A stretch of 64,000 bases of DNA from Vogesella sp. XCS3 (GCF_020616155.1 NZ_CP085530.1:1673501-1737500), one strand, 5' to 3'; shown: positions 1-9,656, numbered from the stretch's first letter. The notes: generated from the sequence alone by a model not told the origin. Translations and numbers: made by a program.

Positions 1-471
1 ATTGCGACACTGACCGCCAATGCGGCAGAACGCGTACTGAACGCTACCGACATTGCCAAACCTATCCAGGATGATTTGCAAGCCCGTGCGGACCAGCTGA
101 ACCAGCGTTGGGAACTCCTCTACGCCAACAAGCTGACTACCGAAGAGTTCAAAACCCTGGCTCACGATACCCGCAGCTATCTGGCACTGGTGCCCAAGCA
201 AACTGAAGCCACCAGCAACCAGCTGCTGGAGATCGTGATGGCGCAAGACTTCCAGGACTTGACCGGCCAGGTCATCAAGAAAGTCATGGAAATGGTCAAA
301 ACGCTCGAGTCCGAGCTGCTGACCGTACTGATCGAGTACCTGCCTGCCGAGCGCAAGCTGGAGCTCAATACAGAATTGCTGAATGGCCCGGTAGTGAACC
401 CCGATGGCCGTACCGATGTAGTAACCAACCAGCAGCAGGTAGATGATCTGCTGGATAGTCTTGGTTTCTAG
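1..471 (+). CDS. cheZ: Protein phosphatase CheZ, C-terminal part (cut by window edge)
   Basis: CheZ dephosphorylates CheY-P in the cytoplasm and so ends the flagellar tumble signal. The reading frame is open from base 1, so the N-terminus lies outside the window; 156 codons are visible. The motif AQDFQDLTGQVIKK carries the Asp and Gln (DLTGQ) that act on CheY-P in the E. coli enzyme. The extreme C-terminus, VDDLLDSLGF, matches the CheY-binding tail of CheZ. cheA follows 48 nt downstream on the same strand, so this is the end of a chemotaxis operon. Identification is secure; only the true start is unseen. Confidence 0.95.
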   Translation: MATLTANAAERVLNATDIAKPIQDDLQARADQLNQRWELLYANKLTTEEFKTLAHDTRSYLALVPKQTEATSNQLLEIVMAQDFQDLTGQVIKKVMEMVKTLESELLTVLIEYLPAERKLELNTELLNGPVVNPDGRTDVVTNQQQVDDLLDSLGF

Positions 472-519
472 GTCATACTCCAAGAACACGCATTAAGTCG
501 ACATACAAAGGAAGCAAAA

Positions 520-2463
520 ATGAGCGACTTCGCCGGAATGGAAGAACTTCTGCAGGATTTCTTACTCGAGTCGACCGAGCTACTCTCCGATGTGGACAAC
601 AAGCTGGTGGAGCTTGAGAAAAGGCCGAACGACCGCGCCTTGCTCAATGACATCTTCCGCGGTTTCCATACCATCAAGGGTGGCGCGGGCTTCCTGAATG
701 TCGCACCGATGGTGACCATTTGCCACCGGACAGAAAACCTGTTCGACAAACTGCGCAACTCCGAACTGGGCCTCTCGTCTGAACTGATGGACGTCATTCT
801 GGACGCCACCGGTGCAGTACGCGATATGTTTACCGTGCTGTCGCAAGGCCTGCCACCACCAAACCCGGATCCGGCCATGTTGGCCGCCCTGGATGCCGCG
901 CTGGCTGGCAACCTGGCTGCCGTGAAGGCACCCACCCAAGCCGCACCTGTTGCCCAAGCCGCACCTGTTGTCCAAGCCGCACCGGCACCTGCCCCGGCTA
1001 GCAACAGCAATGAGCCTAACTGGGCAGCATTGCATCAGGCCGTGAGCGGCGCCGAACAACCAGCCGCGGCTGCCAGCCCGGCAGCCACGGCCACCTATGA
1101 CATGGCTGCTGCTGCAACGGTGGTAACCGAGAGCGCACCCGCCGAGCTCATCCCTGCGGCTATCGTACCCGCAGCGGTTGTGCCTGCAGCGCCGAAACCA
1201 CAAAACAAACCGGCTCCATCTACCGGCGGCCCGATCTCCGGCCAGGAAAACACGATCCGCATCGACACCGTGCGACTGGATCAGGTACTGAACCTGTCCG
1301 GTGAAATCGGGCTGACCAAGAACCGCCTGACGACACTGCGTACCGAAATTCTCCAAGGCAATATGGAGACCAATACGCTGCGCTCGCTGGATGAGGCCAT
1401 CAGCCAGCTGGACTTGCTGGTAAGCGATCTGCAAAACGCGGTAATGAAAACGCGCATGCAGCCGATTGGCCGCCTGTTCCAGAAATATCCGCGCCTGGCG
1501 CGCGATCTGGCCCGCCAATTGGGCAAGGAAGTGGAACTGGTCATTACCGGTGAAGAAACAGAACTCGACAAGACCATGATCGAGGATCTGAACGACCCGC
1601 TGGTGCACTTGGTCCGTAACGCAGTGGATCATGGCGTAGAGTCGGCAGACGAGCGCATTGCCATGGGCAAGAAACCGCAGTCGCTGATCGAGCTGACTGC
1701 CGAACAGGTAGGTGACCATATCGTTATCGAGATTACCGATGACGGCAAGGGCATGAACCCTGAGGTGCTGCGCCGCAAAGCCATTGCCAAGGGCCTGATC
1801 GATGCTGAAACGGCCAACTCTCTGGACGAAAAACAGTGCTTGCAGCTGATTTTCCTGCCAGGCTTCTCGACCAAAGACCAGATTTCCAGCGTATCCGGCC
1901 GCGGTGTTGGCATGGATGTGGTGCGTACCAATATCCAGAAACTGAATGGCCGTATCGATATCAACTCCATTCAGGGCGAAGGCACACGCATCAGCATTTC
2001 GCTGCCGCTGACTCTGGCGATTCTGCCAGTACTGGTAGTACGTGCCTGCAATCAGCCGTTTGCCGTACCCCTGGCCATGGTGCGCGAGATCATCCCGATC
2101 GATACCACCGCCATCCAGGAAGTATCCGGCCGCCCTACCATTGTGGTGCGCGACGAGATCCTGCCGCTGAAAACCCTGTCGGGCCTGCTGAACTGGCAGC
2201 CTACACAGAAACCGAACTTTGGCGTACTGATGCAGTCTGCTGAAAAGTCGTTCATCCTGGCGGTAGACTCTTTCGTTGGCCGCGACGATGTGGTGATCAA
2301 GCCGCTGCAGAACATTCGCCCGAAAGGTGTGGCTGGTGCCACGCTGTCTGGTGATGGTTCGGTCGTGCTGGTACTGGATATGGAAGACCTGCTGGCCGGC
2401 CAGATGGACTCCTCTGCCAACGGTAGCGTTATGCTGAGAAACGCAGACAACTTCTCTTACTAA
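520..2463 (+). CDS. cheA: Chemotaxis histidine kinase CheA
   Basis: CheA autophosphorylates in response to chemoreceptors and passes phosphate to CheY and CheB. The protein has 647 residues. An N-terminal HPt domain holds the phosphorylated His near residue 50 (HTIKGGAGFL). A long Ala/Pro-rich linker (about 130-235) sits where the CheY-binding P2 domain would be, so P2 looks absent or degenerate. The dimerisation domain follows (about 245-315), then the ATPase domain with N box HLVRNAVDHG, G1 DDGKGM and a GRGVGMDVV lid, then a CheW-like domain (about 495-640). An AGGAAG ribosome site precedes the ATG. It lies between cheZ and an EAL/HDOD gene in one apparent operon. Confidence 0.97.
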   Translation: MSDFAGMEELLQDFLLESTELLSDVDNKLVELEKRPNDRALLNDIFRGFHTIKGGAGFLNVAPMVTICHRTENLFDKLRNSELGLSSELMDVILDATGAVRDMFTVLSQGLPPPNPDPAMLAALDAALAGNLAAVKAPTQAAPVAQAAPVVQAAPAPAPASNSNEPNWAALHQAVSGAEQPAAAASPAATATYDMAAAATVVTESAPAELIPAAIVPAAVVPAAPKPQNKPAPSTGGPISGQENTIRIDTVRLDQVLNLSGEIGLTKNRLTTLRTEILQGNMETNTLRSLDEAISQLDLLVSDLQNAVMKTRMQPIGRLFQKYPRLARDLARQLGKEVELVITGEETELDKTMIEDLNDPLVHLVRNAVDHGVESADERIAMGKKPQSLIELTAEQVGDHIVIEITDDGKGMNPEVLRRKAIAKGLIDAETANSLDEKQCLQLIFLPGFSTKDQISSVSGRGVGMDVVRTNIQKLNGRIDINSIQGEGTRISISLPLTLAILPVLVVRACNQPFAVPLAMVREIIPIDTTAIQEVSGRPTIVVRDEILPLKTLSGLLNWQPTQKPNFGVLMQSAEKSFILAVDSFVGRDDVVIKPLQNIRPKGVAGATLSGDGSVVLVLDMEDLLAGQMDSSANGSVMLRNADNFSY

Positions 2464-2473
2464 GATAAAAACA

Positions 2474-3691
2474 ATGTCGACATCCGCCTTTCTGGGACGT
2501 CAGCCTGTATTGAACAGGAATCAGCAGCTCATTGGATATGAGCTGCTTTTTCGTCGTGCCGACGATGCTGCCAGCGCCACTCCCCATGCACCGCTAGAAG
2601 CAGATACCCAGGTGCTGGTGAATGCCTTGAACAATATGGGCACCAACTGGCTGATCGGCAACAAGCTGGCCTTCATAAATGTAGGCGAAGCGATGCTGAC
2701 CAGCGACTTTCTGGAGCTGCTGCCGCCCCGGCGCGTCGTACTCGATCTTGCGGCCAACATACAGCCTACCAACGAGGTCGTGTCACGTGTGCGCTACCTG
2801 CGCTCGCTGGGCTTTGGCATCGCACTGGACGACTTCTCATTTGATGCGCCTTCCTCTGCCCTGCTGGAGCTAGCCAACTATGTAAAACTGGATGTGCAAA
2901 GCCAGACACAAGCCCAGTTTCAGGCACAAGCGGCCAGACTACGCAGCTACCCGGTTATCCGTATTGGCGAGCGTATAGAATCCTACCAGCACTACCACCT
3001 GTGTCGTGACCTGGGCATGGATGGCTACCAGGGCTATTACTTTGCCCGGCCGGAAACCCTGTCGGCCAAAGTGATCCACCCTTCGTTCGCCAATACGCTG
3101 AAGCTGCTGAACTTGCTGCGTGCTGATGCACCGGTGCGTGAAATCGAGGCGGTACTGAAAACCGATGTGGCGCTGTCGTTCAAACTGCTGCGCTATGTCA
3201 ACTCGGCTGCTGCCGGCCTGAATACCACCATCAGCTCTTTCAGCCACGCCGTCACAGTGCTGGGCTACCAGAAGCTCTACCGCTGGCTGACCTTACTACT
3301 GGTTACCAGCAACGAAAGCAACCATCTGGCTCCGGCACTGCAAAAAACTGCCGTTATCCGCGCCCGCCTGATGGAAATTCTGGCACAAGAAACCGGCTTC
3401 ACCACCGAGCATTGTGACAATGCCTTTATTGCTGGCATGTTTTCGCTGCTGGACGTGATCTTTGACATGCCCATGCACACCATTCTGGAGCACATCAGCC
3501 TGCCGGCTGAAATCCACCAGGTCCTAGCAGACCAGAGTGGCGGCTTGAGCCTGCTATTCCGCCTAGCCATGGCGCTGGAGGCTGGCGACCCATCCCTGCC
3601 CCACCTGGCAAGCCAGCTATCGCTGGAACCGGACCAACTGAACCTGCTTCACACTGCTGCCCTGGCGTGGGTAGAAGAACTCGGACTTTGA
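2474..3691 (+). CDS. EAL-like / HDOD domain signalling protein
   Basis: This 405-residue cytoplasmic protein joins an EAL-related domain (about 1-205) to an HDOD domain (about 206-395), an architecture known from YuxH and CdgJ proteins that affect motility. The EAL signature is degenerate: the usual E-A-L appears as YELLFR, and the DDFGTG region reads LDDFSFDAP. Hydrolysis of cyclic-di-GMP is therefore doubtful, and a binding or scaffold role is more likely (inference). It starts 10 nt after the cheA stop, which suggests co-transcription and a role in chemotaxis or motility control. tsaB begins 9 nt downstream, though that may be only dense packing. Confidence 0.88.
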   Translation: MSTSAFLGRQPVLNRNQQLIGYELLFRRADDAASATPHAPLEADTQVLVNALNNMGTNWLIGNKLAFINVGEAMLTSDFLELLPPRRVVLDLAANIQPTNEVVSRVRYLRSLGFGIALDDFSFDAPSSALLELANYVKLDVQSQTQAQFQAQAARLRSYPVIRIGERIESYQHYHLCRDLGMDGYQGYYFARPETLSAKVIHPSFANTLKLLNLLRADAPVREIEAVLKTDVALSFKLLRYVNSAAAGLNTTISSFSHAVTVLGYQKLYRWLTLLLVTSNESNHLAPALQKTAVIRARLMEILAQETGFTTEHCDNAFIAGMFSLLDVIFDMPMHTILEHISLPAEIHQVLADQSGGLSLLFRLAMALEAGDPSLPHLASQLSLEPDQLNLLHTAALAWVEELGL

Positions 3692-3700
3692 CTTACCCTG

Positions 3701-4339
3701 ATGAATTTACTTGCCATCGATTGCTCGAACCAGAACCTGTCTGTTGCACTATCCACCCCGAACGGCATCATCAGCCAACACCATAGCGTGAAACAAGGGC
3801 ACTCCGACCATGCACTGGCCGCTGTACACCAGCTGTTAAACGATGCCGGGGTAAATTTGTTGCAGCTGGACGTGATCCTGTTTGGCAAAGGACCCGGCGC
3901 CTTTACCGGGCTGCGTATAGCCGCCGGTATCGCCATGGGCCTGGCCACGGCTGCAGGCCTGCCTGTGGTGGGTGTGCCTACCCTGGACGCCATCGCGCGC
4001 AGCCTGCCACAAGGTAACGGCCTCGCCGTGATTGATGCCCGTATGGGCGAGGTATATGCCGCGCATTATCAGCATGGGCAGTGTCAGGGCGAGATCAGCG
4101 TAGTGAAAGCCGAGCTGGTGGTATTGGACGCTATGCCGGCGGTAGCCGGTGATGCCATCGACTTGCTCCCGCCGCACCATATTCCTGCGAGCTACGCGGT
4201 ACCTCAGGCTAGCGACTATATCGCGCTCTATCTTGAGAACCCCGCCCGCTACCCGGCAAGCCCCAGTGCGGACTTGCTCTATGTGCGCAACAAGATTGCC
4301 CTGACCGCTACCGAGCAACGCGAGCAGAAACGTGGCTGA
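3701..4339 (+). CDS. tsaB: tRNA threonylcarbamoyladenosine biosynthesis protein TsaB
   Basis: TsaB (YeaZ) is the non-catalytic partner of TsaD in the complex that places t6A at position 37 of ANN-decoding tRNAs. The 212-residue protein begins LLAIDCSNQNLSVAL, the first strand of the ASKHA fold, and carries the family signature GKGPGAFTGLRIAAGIAMGLA near residues 62-82. Length is slightly under the usual 230. The 3' end overlaps rimI by 8 nt, and the order tsaB-rimI-uracil-DNA glycosylase is common in betaproteobacteria, which supports the assignment. Confidence 0.95.
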   Translation: MNLLAIDCSNQNLSVALSTPNGIISQHHSVKQGHSDHALAAVHQLLNDAGVNLLQLDVILFGKGPGAFTGLRIAAGIAMGLATAAGLPVVGVPTLDAIARSLPQGNGLAVIDARMGEVYAAHYQHGQCQGEISVVKAELVVLDAMPAVAGDAIDLLPPHHIPASYAVPQASDYIALYLENPARYPASPSADLLYVRNKIALTATEQREQKRG

Positions 4340-4778
4340 CTTTACCCGCGCCAAGCTTGAAGATGCGCAGCGGCTAGCCAGTGCCGAAGCCGACAGCACG
4401 CCCCACGCATGGAATAGCAGCATGTATGCCGGCTCTCTGGCGAGCGAGCACGATACGATCTGGCTGATGCAGCAAGATACTGTGCTGCTGGGTGCGGCAG
4501 TGCTGATGCAGGTACTGGACGAAGCCCATTTGCAGAATTTTTTCATCCACGCCAACCATCAGGGCCAAGGGCTGGGCGGCCAACTACTGCGCCACGTGCA
4601 GCAGCAGGCCCGGCAGCAAGGTGCCAGCAGCCTGTTTCTTGAAGTACGCGCCAGCAACAGCATTGCCCTGCAGCTATACCAGCGCGCCGGCTTTACCCAG
4701 TACAGCACACGCAAGGCTTACTATCGCCAACCCGATGGCAGCCGTGAAGACGCCATCCTGATGAAAGCCGAGCTATGA
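4332..4778 (+). CDS. rimI: Ribosomal protein S18 alanine N-acetyltransferase RimI
   Basis: RimI acetylates the N-terminal alanine of ribosomal protein S18 using acetyl-CoA. The 148-residue protein is a single GNAT domain; the acetyl-CoA loop is visible as NHQGQGLGGQLLRHV (about residues 75-90), followed by the typical EVRASNSIALQLYQRAGF stretch. The start is GTG at 4332, overlapping the tsaB 3' end by 8 nt, and the stop overlaps the next ATG in an ATGA junction, so the three genes look translationally coupled. Substrate is inferred from family and context. Confidence 0.92.
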   Translation: MADFTRAKLEDAQRLASAEADSTPHAWNSSMYAGSLASEHDTIWLMQQDTVLLGAAVLMQVLDEAHLQNFFIHANHQGQGLGGQLLRHVQQQARQQGASSLFLEVRASNSIALQLYQRAGFTQYSTRKAYYRQPDGSREDAILMKAEL

Positions 4779-5578
4779 ACCGCCGTGCGTTTGTACTGCA
4801 TGAAATGGGTCATAACCCGCTGTGGCTCCCGCGTGGGACCAGCCTTGCGGATGACAGCCCTGTCACGGACACTGCGCCCTTGGCCACCTCGGCCATTGTC
4901 GCGCCCATTGCACAGGCACCGCTTGTAGCTCCGTCTCCGGCGCCGGCTCCTGCACGCATCATCCCGATCGAGCAGCCCGCCACGCCACGCGAGCAGCCAA
5001 TAAGCGACTGGGCCACCTTGCATACCAGCATTGCCTCCTGCCAGCGCTGCGAGCTGGCCAAGACACGGCACAATGTTGTCGTTGGCCGCGGCAAGCCCAC
5101 GGCACGCTTGCTGATTGTGGGTGAGGCACCGGGCGAGCAGGAAGACCGCCAGGGGCAGCCGTTTGTCGGCAAAGCCGGGCAGCTGCTGGAAAGCATGTTG
5201 GCCGCAGCCGGTATCGACAGCGAGCAAGACGTCTATATCTGCAATGTGGTCAAATGCCGGCCACCAGGCAACCGCAACCCTGCTCCAGCAGAAATTGCCA
5301 GCTGCGCCAGCTATCTGCAGTGGCAAATCGACGCTGTCCAGCCGACGCTGATTGTGGCGCTAGGCCGCTTTGCCGCCCACACTTTGCTTAATAGCCAGGC
5401 ACCGATCAGTGCACTGCGCAAGCAGCTGCATCATGCGCATGGCCTGCCCGTACTGGTAACCTTCCACCCCGCCTACCTGTTGCGCAGCCCCGGCGAAAAA
5501 GCCAAAGCCTGGCAAGATTGGCACCAGATAAAGTGCCAGCTGGCAGCGTCTGGCAAGGTGACAACCAGCGCGTCCTGA
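4775..5578 (+). CDS. Family 4-type uracil-DNA glycosylase
   Basis: This enzyme removes uracil from DNA to start base excision repair. The family 4 core begins near residue 75 of 267 and shows the motifs GEAPGEQED, VVKCRPPGNRNP and FHPAYLLR. Cysteines for a 4Fe-4S cluster are visible in SCQRC, the KC of the second motif, and SCASYL. The first 75 residues form an Ala/Pro-rich extension with no recognised domain, typical of proteobacterial members annotated as SPO1 DNA polymerase-related. It is the last gene of the tsaB-rimI cluster and ends convergent with the chemoreceptor at 5579. Confidence 0.93.
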   Translation: MNRRAFVLHEMGHNPLWLPRGTSLADDSPVTDTAPLATSAIVAPIAQAPLVAPSPAPAPARIIPIEQPATPREQPISDWATLHTSIASCQRCELAKTRHNVVVGRGKPTARLLIVGEAPGEQEDRQGQPFVGKAGQLLESMLAAAGIDSEQDVYICNVVKCRPPGNRNPAPAEIASCASYLQWQIDAVQPTLIVALGRFAAHTLLNSQAPISALRKQLHHAHGLPVLVTFHPAYLLRSPGEKAKAWQDWHQIKCQLAASGKVTTSAS

Positions 5579-6757
5579 TTAAAACAGCTCTATATCATTT
5601 TTGCTGGCAGACACCTCCGCCTGCGGCGACTGACGCAAAGCCGCCAATTGCGCCAAATACTGCTCTTTGGTGGCGTCCAGCGCCTTACCGCTAGCGGCAG
5701 CTTCCAGCAGCGGCGGGGCTAATTGCTGCAAGGCCTGCAACTTCGATACGCACTGCCCGGCCCGCCCCAGCATCTGGCTCAGGCGGTCCTGGAACTGTAG
5801 TGAGGTAATGGCCACATTGGTGCTGTGCTCTACCTGCCCAGCAATGCCGTTCAGTTCGGCAACAGCATGCTCCATACCTTGGCTTAGTTCGTTGATCTGC
5901 CCCATGGTATGCTGCACACGCATTTTTGCCTCCAGTACATAGCTCATATCGTGCGACGCCAAAGCCGCAATACTGCGATGCGCTTCTTCCACCATTTTCT
6001 GTACCGACAAGATAGTCTGGCTGATCTGCTCGTTGAAATCGTGTGTGCGCAACGATAGCGCCCTCACCTCATCAGCCACCACGGCAAAACCGCGACCAGC
6101 CTCCCCCGCTCGAGCCGCCTCGATAGCCGCATTCAGTGCCAGCATATTGGTTTGCTTGGAGATGCCATCGATATCAGCCAGGAACGCATGCACACTGCGG
6201 ATTTTTTCGTCGATCTCAGTCATATGGTTCACCTGCACAATGCTGACCTGGCTGGTGCGCAGGGTATTCTCTACAAAAATCTCCAGCGTTGCATTGGTGT
6301 CATGGGCAAAGCGCTCAAAGCTGGCAGTATGCTGGTTGTCGCCCTCTTCCCCCGCACCAATCATGCTGATGGCAATATGCTGCTGCGCCTTGGCATGGCT
6401 CGTGATACTGCTGAAGCTATCCAGCAACGCACTGATGGCTTCTTCCAGTATCCGGTTTGCCGCGCCAAGCTGCCCTTCAAGCTGCCGGCACTGCTCGGCG
6501 TATTCTTGCTGGATCTGCTGCCATACAGGCTGCACCTGCTGCCAGGCTTGCGCCGCAGTATCCGTCTGGATGGCACGCTGCTGCGAGCGCCCCCGCAAGG
6601 CCCGCCAGCCAAGCAGCAACAATATCAAACCGGTAAACCCGCTATGCAGCAGTGCGGCCAACCAGCTCTGCTGAGCCAGTAAGGCTGCCGCCATGTGCCA
6701 GGCCAATACAGCGCCCAGAGCCAAGCCCAGACAAACAGCCTGCTTCTTGTGAGGCAT
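5579..6757 (-). CDS. Methyl-accepting chemotaxis protein lacking a periplasmic sensor domain
   Basis: The 392-residue protein has two close hydrophobic N-terminal segments (about 8-28 and 33-50) and then an MCP signalling domain. The conserved CheA/CheW-contacting hairpin tip reads [23 protein letters not shown] (split here: residues about 212-234). There is no Cache, four-helix-bundle or HAMP domain between membrane and signalling region, so any signal must come from the membrane, the cytoplasm or a partner. The C-terminal DIELF is a short motif I associate with chemotaxis proteins. It is convergent with the glycosylase gene, and the stop codons abut. The ligand cannot be guessed. Confidence 0.9.
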   Translation of the reverse strand: MPHKKQAVCLGLALGAVLAWHMAAALLAQQSWLAALLHSGFTGLILLLLGWRALRGRSQQRAIQTDTAAQAWQQVQPVWQQIQQEYAEQCRQLEGQLGAANRILEEAISALLDSFSSITSHAKAQQHIAISMIGAGEEGDNQHTASFERFAHDTNATLEIFVENTLRTSQVSIVQVNHMTEIDEKIRSVHAFLADIDGISKQTNMLALNAAIEAARAGEAGRGFAVVADEVRALSLRTHDFNEQISQTILSVQKMVEEAHRSIAALASHDMSYVLEAKMRVQHTMGQINELSQGMEHAVAELNGIAGQVEHSTNVAITSLQFQDRLSQMLGRAGQCVSKLQALQQLAPPLLEAAASGKALDATKEQYLAQLAALRQSPQAEVSASKNDIELF

Positions 6758-6987
6758 AGTCTCCCCTCGAATTATTTGCCACGCAGGATGATGATCCTCT
6801 CTAGTATTAGACCATGCAGCCCGCGTAACCCTGCTTATTCTATAGATAACATTATTTGTAACCCGGCAAGCATGTGTAGGGTCTGGTAACGATAAGGCTG
6901 GTTAATAGCCGCCCCAATGCATACAATAACCATACCGCATAGATACCACCCTTGCCAGCAGCCACGACCAACCCATAAAGGCCAACC

Positions 6988-7296
6988 ATGTCTGTTACGT
7001 TTCATATCCGGGAGCAAGAGGCCACCATCCAGATTCATGGCCATTTCAACTTTTCCCAGCATGGCGCATTTCGTGATGCCTGCAAGGCGGTGCTGTCTCA
7101 CCAGGCAATAAAATCGCTGGAAATCAATCTGATGGAAGTAGACCACCTGGACAGCTCGGCCTTGGGCATGCTGCTGGTGCTGCGCGATCAGGTCGATGAA
7201 CGCCGGATTCCGCGGCTATTAATCAGCAATGCCAAACCCGTTGTGCGCCAGATTTTCGCCATTGCCAAATTCGACAAGTTTTTTGAAATAGACTGA
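6988..7296 (+). CDS. STAS-domain anti-sigma factor antagonist
   Basis: A 102-residue single STAS domain of the SpoIIAA/RsbV type. The phosphorylatable serine is expected in DHLDSSALGMLL (about residues 53-64). Such proteins switch partners according to phosphorylation by an HATPase anti-sigma kinase and dephosphorylation by a PP2C/SpoIIE phosphatase; both activities are predicted in the protein encoded 12 nt downstream. An AAGG ribosome site precedes the ATG. The output may be a sigma factor or, as in the Pseudomonas HsbA system, motility and biofilm control (inference). Confidence 0.88.
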   Translation: MSVTFHIREQEATIQIHGHFNFSQHGAFRDACKAVLSHQAIKSLEINLMEVDHLDSSALGMLLVLRDQVDERRIPRLLISNAKPVVRQIFAIAKFDKFFEID

Positions 7297-7308
7297 AAGC
7301 CAGCCGCA

Positions 7309-8985
7309 ATGCAAACCTTGAACGTGCTGGTAGTCGATGACAGCAATGTAAACAGGCTGGTGGTAAGCCGCCTGATCCAGGCGCTGGGGCATCGCGTCAT
7401 GACGGCGGAAGATGGAGAACAGGCGCTGGCATGCTGCGAAAACTTGCTGCCCGACTTGATCCTGATGGATGTCATCATGCCGCAGATGGATGGCCTGGAA
7501 GCCACCCGTCGCATTCGCGAGCGCTTCAACAAACGCTGGATCCCGATCATTTTCCTGACCGGCAAAATAGAGCAGGAAGACATGTTGGCCGGTCTGGAAG
7601 CCGGCGGTGATGACTACCTGACCAAACCGGTAGACATCAAGCTGCTCACCGCCAAGATCCGCGTGATGTCGCGGATTGCCGACATGCAACAGCGCATCAG
7701 CCAGGATGCGCAGCGCCTGGAGGCCTACTATCTCAGCAACGAGATGGAGCAACAGCTGGCCGAGCACGTACTGCACAACCTGTACGGCGACCGCAGCCAG
7801 ACTGGCATCGAACAGTGGATCCTGCCAGCCGTACAATTTAGCGGTGACATCATTACCGCGGCACGCTCTCCTACCGACACCCTGCACATCATGCTGGCCG
7901 ACAGCACCGGTCACGGGCTGTCTGCTGCCATTGCCTGCCTGCCCGCTGCTACGGTGTTCTATGCCATGACGCAGAAGGGCTTCGGCATCAACGCCATCGC
8001 GCGCGAGATCAATAAGAAGCTCAAGCAACACCTGCCCGTTGGCCGCTTCGTTGCCGCCACGCTGGCAGCCATCAACCCGCAAGAGAAAACCGTTACGGTA
8101 TGGAATGGTGGCATTCCGTTTGCCGCCTTCATCAATGAGCAAGGCCAGATCGAAAAACAGTTCCAGTCCAGCAACCCGCCACTGGGTATCTTGCGCAACC
8201 TGGACTTTGACGCCAGCGTCGAGGTGTACCGCTGGTCCGAGCCTGGGCGGCTGATGATCTGTTCCGATGGCCTGACAGAGGCCAAAGGTGCGCAAGGGGA
8301 CATCCTGTCGCTGGAAGACCTGTGCCGTATGCTGGCCCGCCCGTACACCCAGGCTGCGATTGCCCCGCTACGCGAACAGGTCATCGCCCACCTGGCCGGC
8401 CATGAAAACGCCGATGATATCTCGCTGGTACTAGCGCCCTGCACGGCCAGTATCGGCCCTGCCAGCACGGCAACACAAAGCACGATGTTTACCCAGCTGA
8501 GCAACTGGGAGCTGCGCCTGGACTTTGGCCCCAAAGAACTGCGCGAAGAGCTGGGCATGGCCACCCTGCTGGGCTGGCTCAACCAGATCGGGCTATCCGA
8601 AACCCAGCTCAGCGATATGCTGCTGATCGTCACCGAGCTATTCAACAATGCCCTGGACCACGGCGTGCTGGCACTGGACTCCAGCGAAAAACACTCCAGT
8701 ACCGGCTTTGCCAGCTATCTGATGAAACGAGCAGGCAAGCTGTTCGGGCTAGAGCATGGCTGGATACAAGTGGCCATGTCGCATGTTACCGGCGAAGACT
8801 TTCCCATCCTGAAACTCTGTATCCACGATAGCGGCCAGGGCTTTGATGCAACGCGCTTCCTGCAGGCTGAGCCGGACGATACCGCCCTGCACGGGCGTGG
8901 CATTGCATTGGTAAACCGCCTGTGCCGAAGCGTGCGGTATCAGGACGATGGCCGTCGGGTTGAAGTGGAATACGTCCTGCGCTAA
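7309..8985 (+). CDS. Response regulator with SpoIIE phosphatase and HATPase anti-sigma kinase domains
   Basis: This 558-residue cytoplasmic protein has three modules. An N-terminal REC domain (about 1-120) has acidic residues in VVDDS and the acceptor Asp in LMDVIMPQMDG. A PP2C-like SpoIIE phosphatase follows (about 180-385; FSGDIITAAR, LADSTGHGLSA and CSDGLTEAKG). A C-terminal GHKL ATPase of RsbW type follows (about 415-558; TELFNNALDHG, IHDSGQGFD, GRGIALV). It resembles HsbR of Pseudomonas. It probably both phosphorylates and dephosphorylates the STAS protein encoded just upstream, under control of an unseen histidine kinase. Confidence 0.92.
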   Translation: MQTLNVLVVDDSNVNRLVVSRLIQALGHRVMTAEDGEQALACCENLLPDLILMDVIMPQMDGLEATRRIRERFNKRWIPIIFLTGKIEQEDMLAGLEAGGDDYLTKPVDIKLLTAKIRVMSRIADMQQRISQDAQRLEAYYLSNEMEQQLAEHVLHNLYGDRSQTGIEQWILPAVQFSGDIITAARSPTDTLHIMLADSTGHGLSAAIACLPAATVFYAMTQKGFGINAIAREINKKLKQHLPVGRFVAATLAAINPQEKTVTVWNGGIPFAAFINEQGQIEKQFQSSNPPLGILRNLDFDASVEVYRWSEPGRLMICSDGLTEAKGAQGDILSLEDLCRMLARPYTQAAIAPLREQVIAHLAGHENADDISLVLAPCTASIGPASTATQSTMFTQLSNWELRLDFGPKELREELGMATLLGWLNQIGLSETQLSDMLLIVTELFNNALDHGVLALDSSEKHSSTGFASYLMKRAGKLFGLEHGWIQVAMSHVTGEDFPILKLCIHDSGQGFDATRFLQAEPDDTALHGRGIALVNRLCRSVRYQDDGRRVEVEYVLR

Positions 8986-9034
8986 GGCGCGGCTTGTTAT
9001 CATGCCGCCCTCAGCACGCTAGCCCCTACCCCAC

Positions 9035-9625
9035 ATGCCGTTTACCCTGCCCCACCCTGGCCACGCCGAACTGGATATCAAGAAAAGCCGTTTCATCGCC
9101 TGCGTCGAGGCCGTGCCCAGCCGTACAGCGGCCCTGCAGCGCGTGGCCGAGCTCAAAGCCGCCCACCCCGGTGCAGCACACGTATGCTGGGCGCTGCTGG
9201 CAGGCGGCCACTCTGCGGCCAACGACGATGGCGAGCCCTCCGGCACCGCCGGCCGCCCCATGCTGGACGTGCTGCGACACCAGCAGCTGGAGGGCGTACT
9301 GGCCACCGTGGTGCGTTACTACGGCGGGGTGAAGCTGGGTGCCGGCGGGCTGGTACGGGCGTATACCGACGCGGTCGCCCAAGCGCTGTTGCACTGCGAG
9401 CGCCAAGAACAAGTCGCCATGCTGACCCTGGCCTGCAGCCTGCCCTACGCACTGGAAGGCAACGCGCGCCGGCTGCTGCAAAAACACGATGCCACGCTGC
9501 TGGCGGTGCAGCATGCGGCCAACGTTAGCCTGCAGTTCAGCCTGCCACTACAGGCTGCCGACGCGCTGCGCCACAGCCTGAACGAAGCCTGCCACGGCCA
9601 ACTAGTCTGGCAGGAAGCGCCTTAA
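9035..9625 (+). CDS. yigZ: YigZ/IMPACT family protein
   Basis: A 196-residue protein of the UPF0029/IMPACT family, structurally related to elongation factor G domain IV; the cellular role is not settled. The family signature is clear: KKSRFIACVEAV near the start, then NDDGEPSGTAGRPMLDVL (about residues 65-82) and VVRYYGGVKLGAGGLVRAY (about 92-110). The ATG at 9035 puts the family N-terminus at the expected distance. It stands alone on the plus strand and is followed by a terminator hairpin at 9657. Confidence 0.92.
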   Translation: MPFTLPHPGHAELDIKKSRFIACVEAVPSRTAALQRVAELKAAHPGAAHVCWALLAGGHSAANDDGEPSGTAGRPMLDVLRHQQLEGVLATVVRYYGGVKLGAGGLVRAYTDAVAQALLHCERQEQVAMLTLACSLPYALEGNARRLLQKHDATLLAVQHAANVSLQFSLPLQAADALRHSLNEACHGQLVWQEAP

Positions 9626-9656
9626 GGCAGCCCCCCTAATACGATGCCCAATGAAA

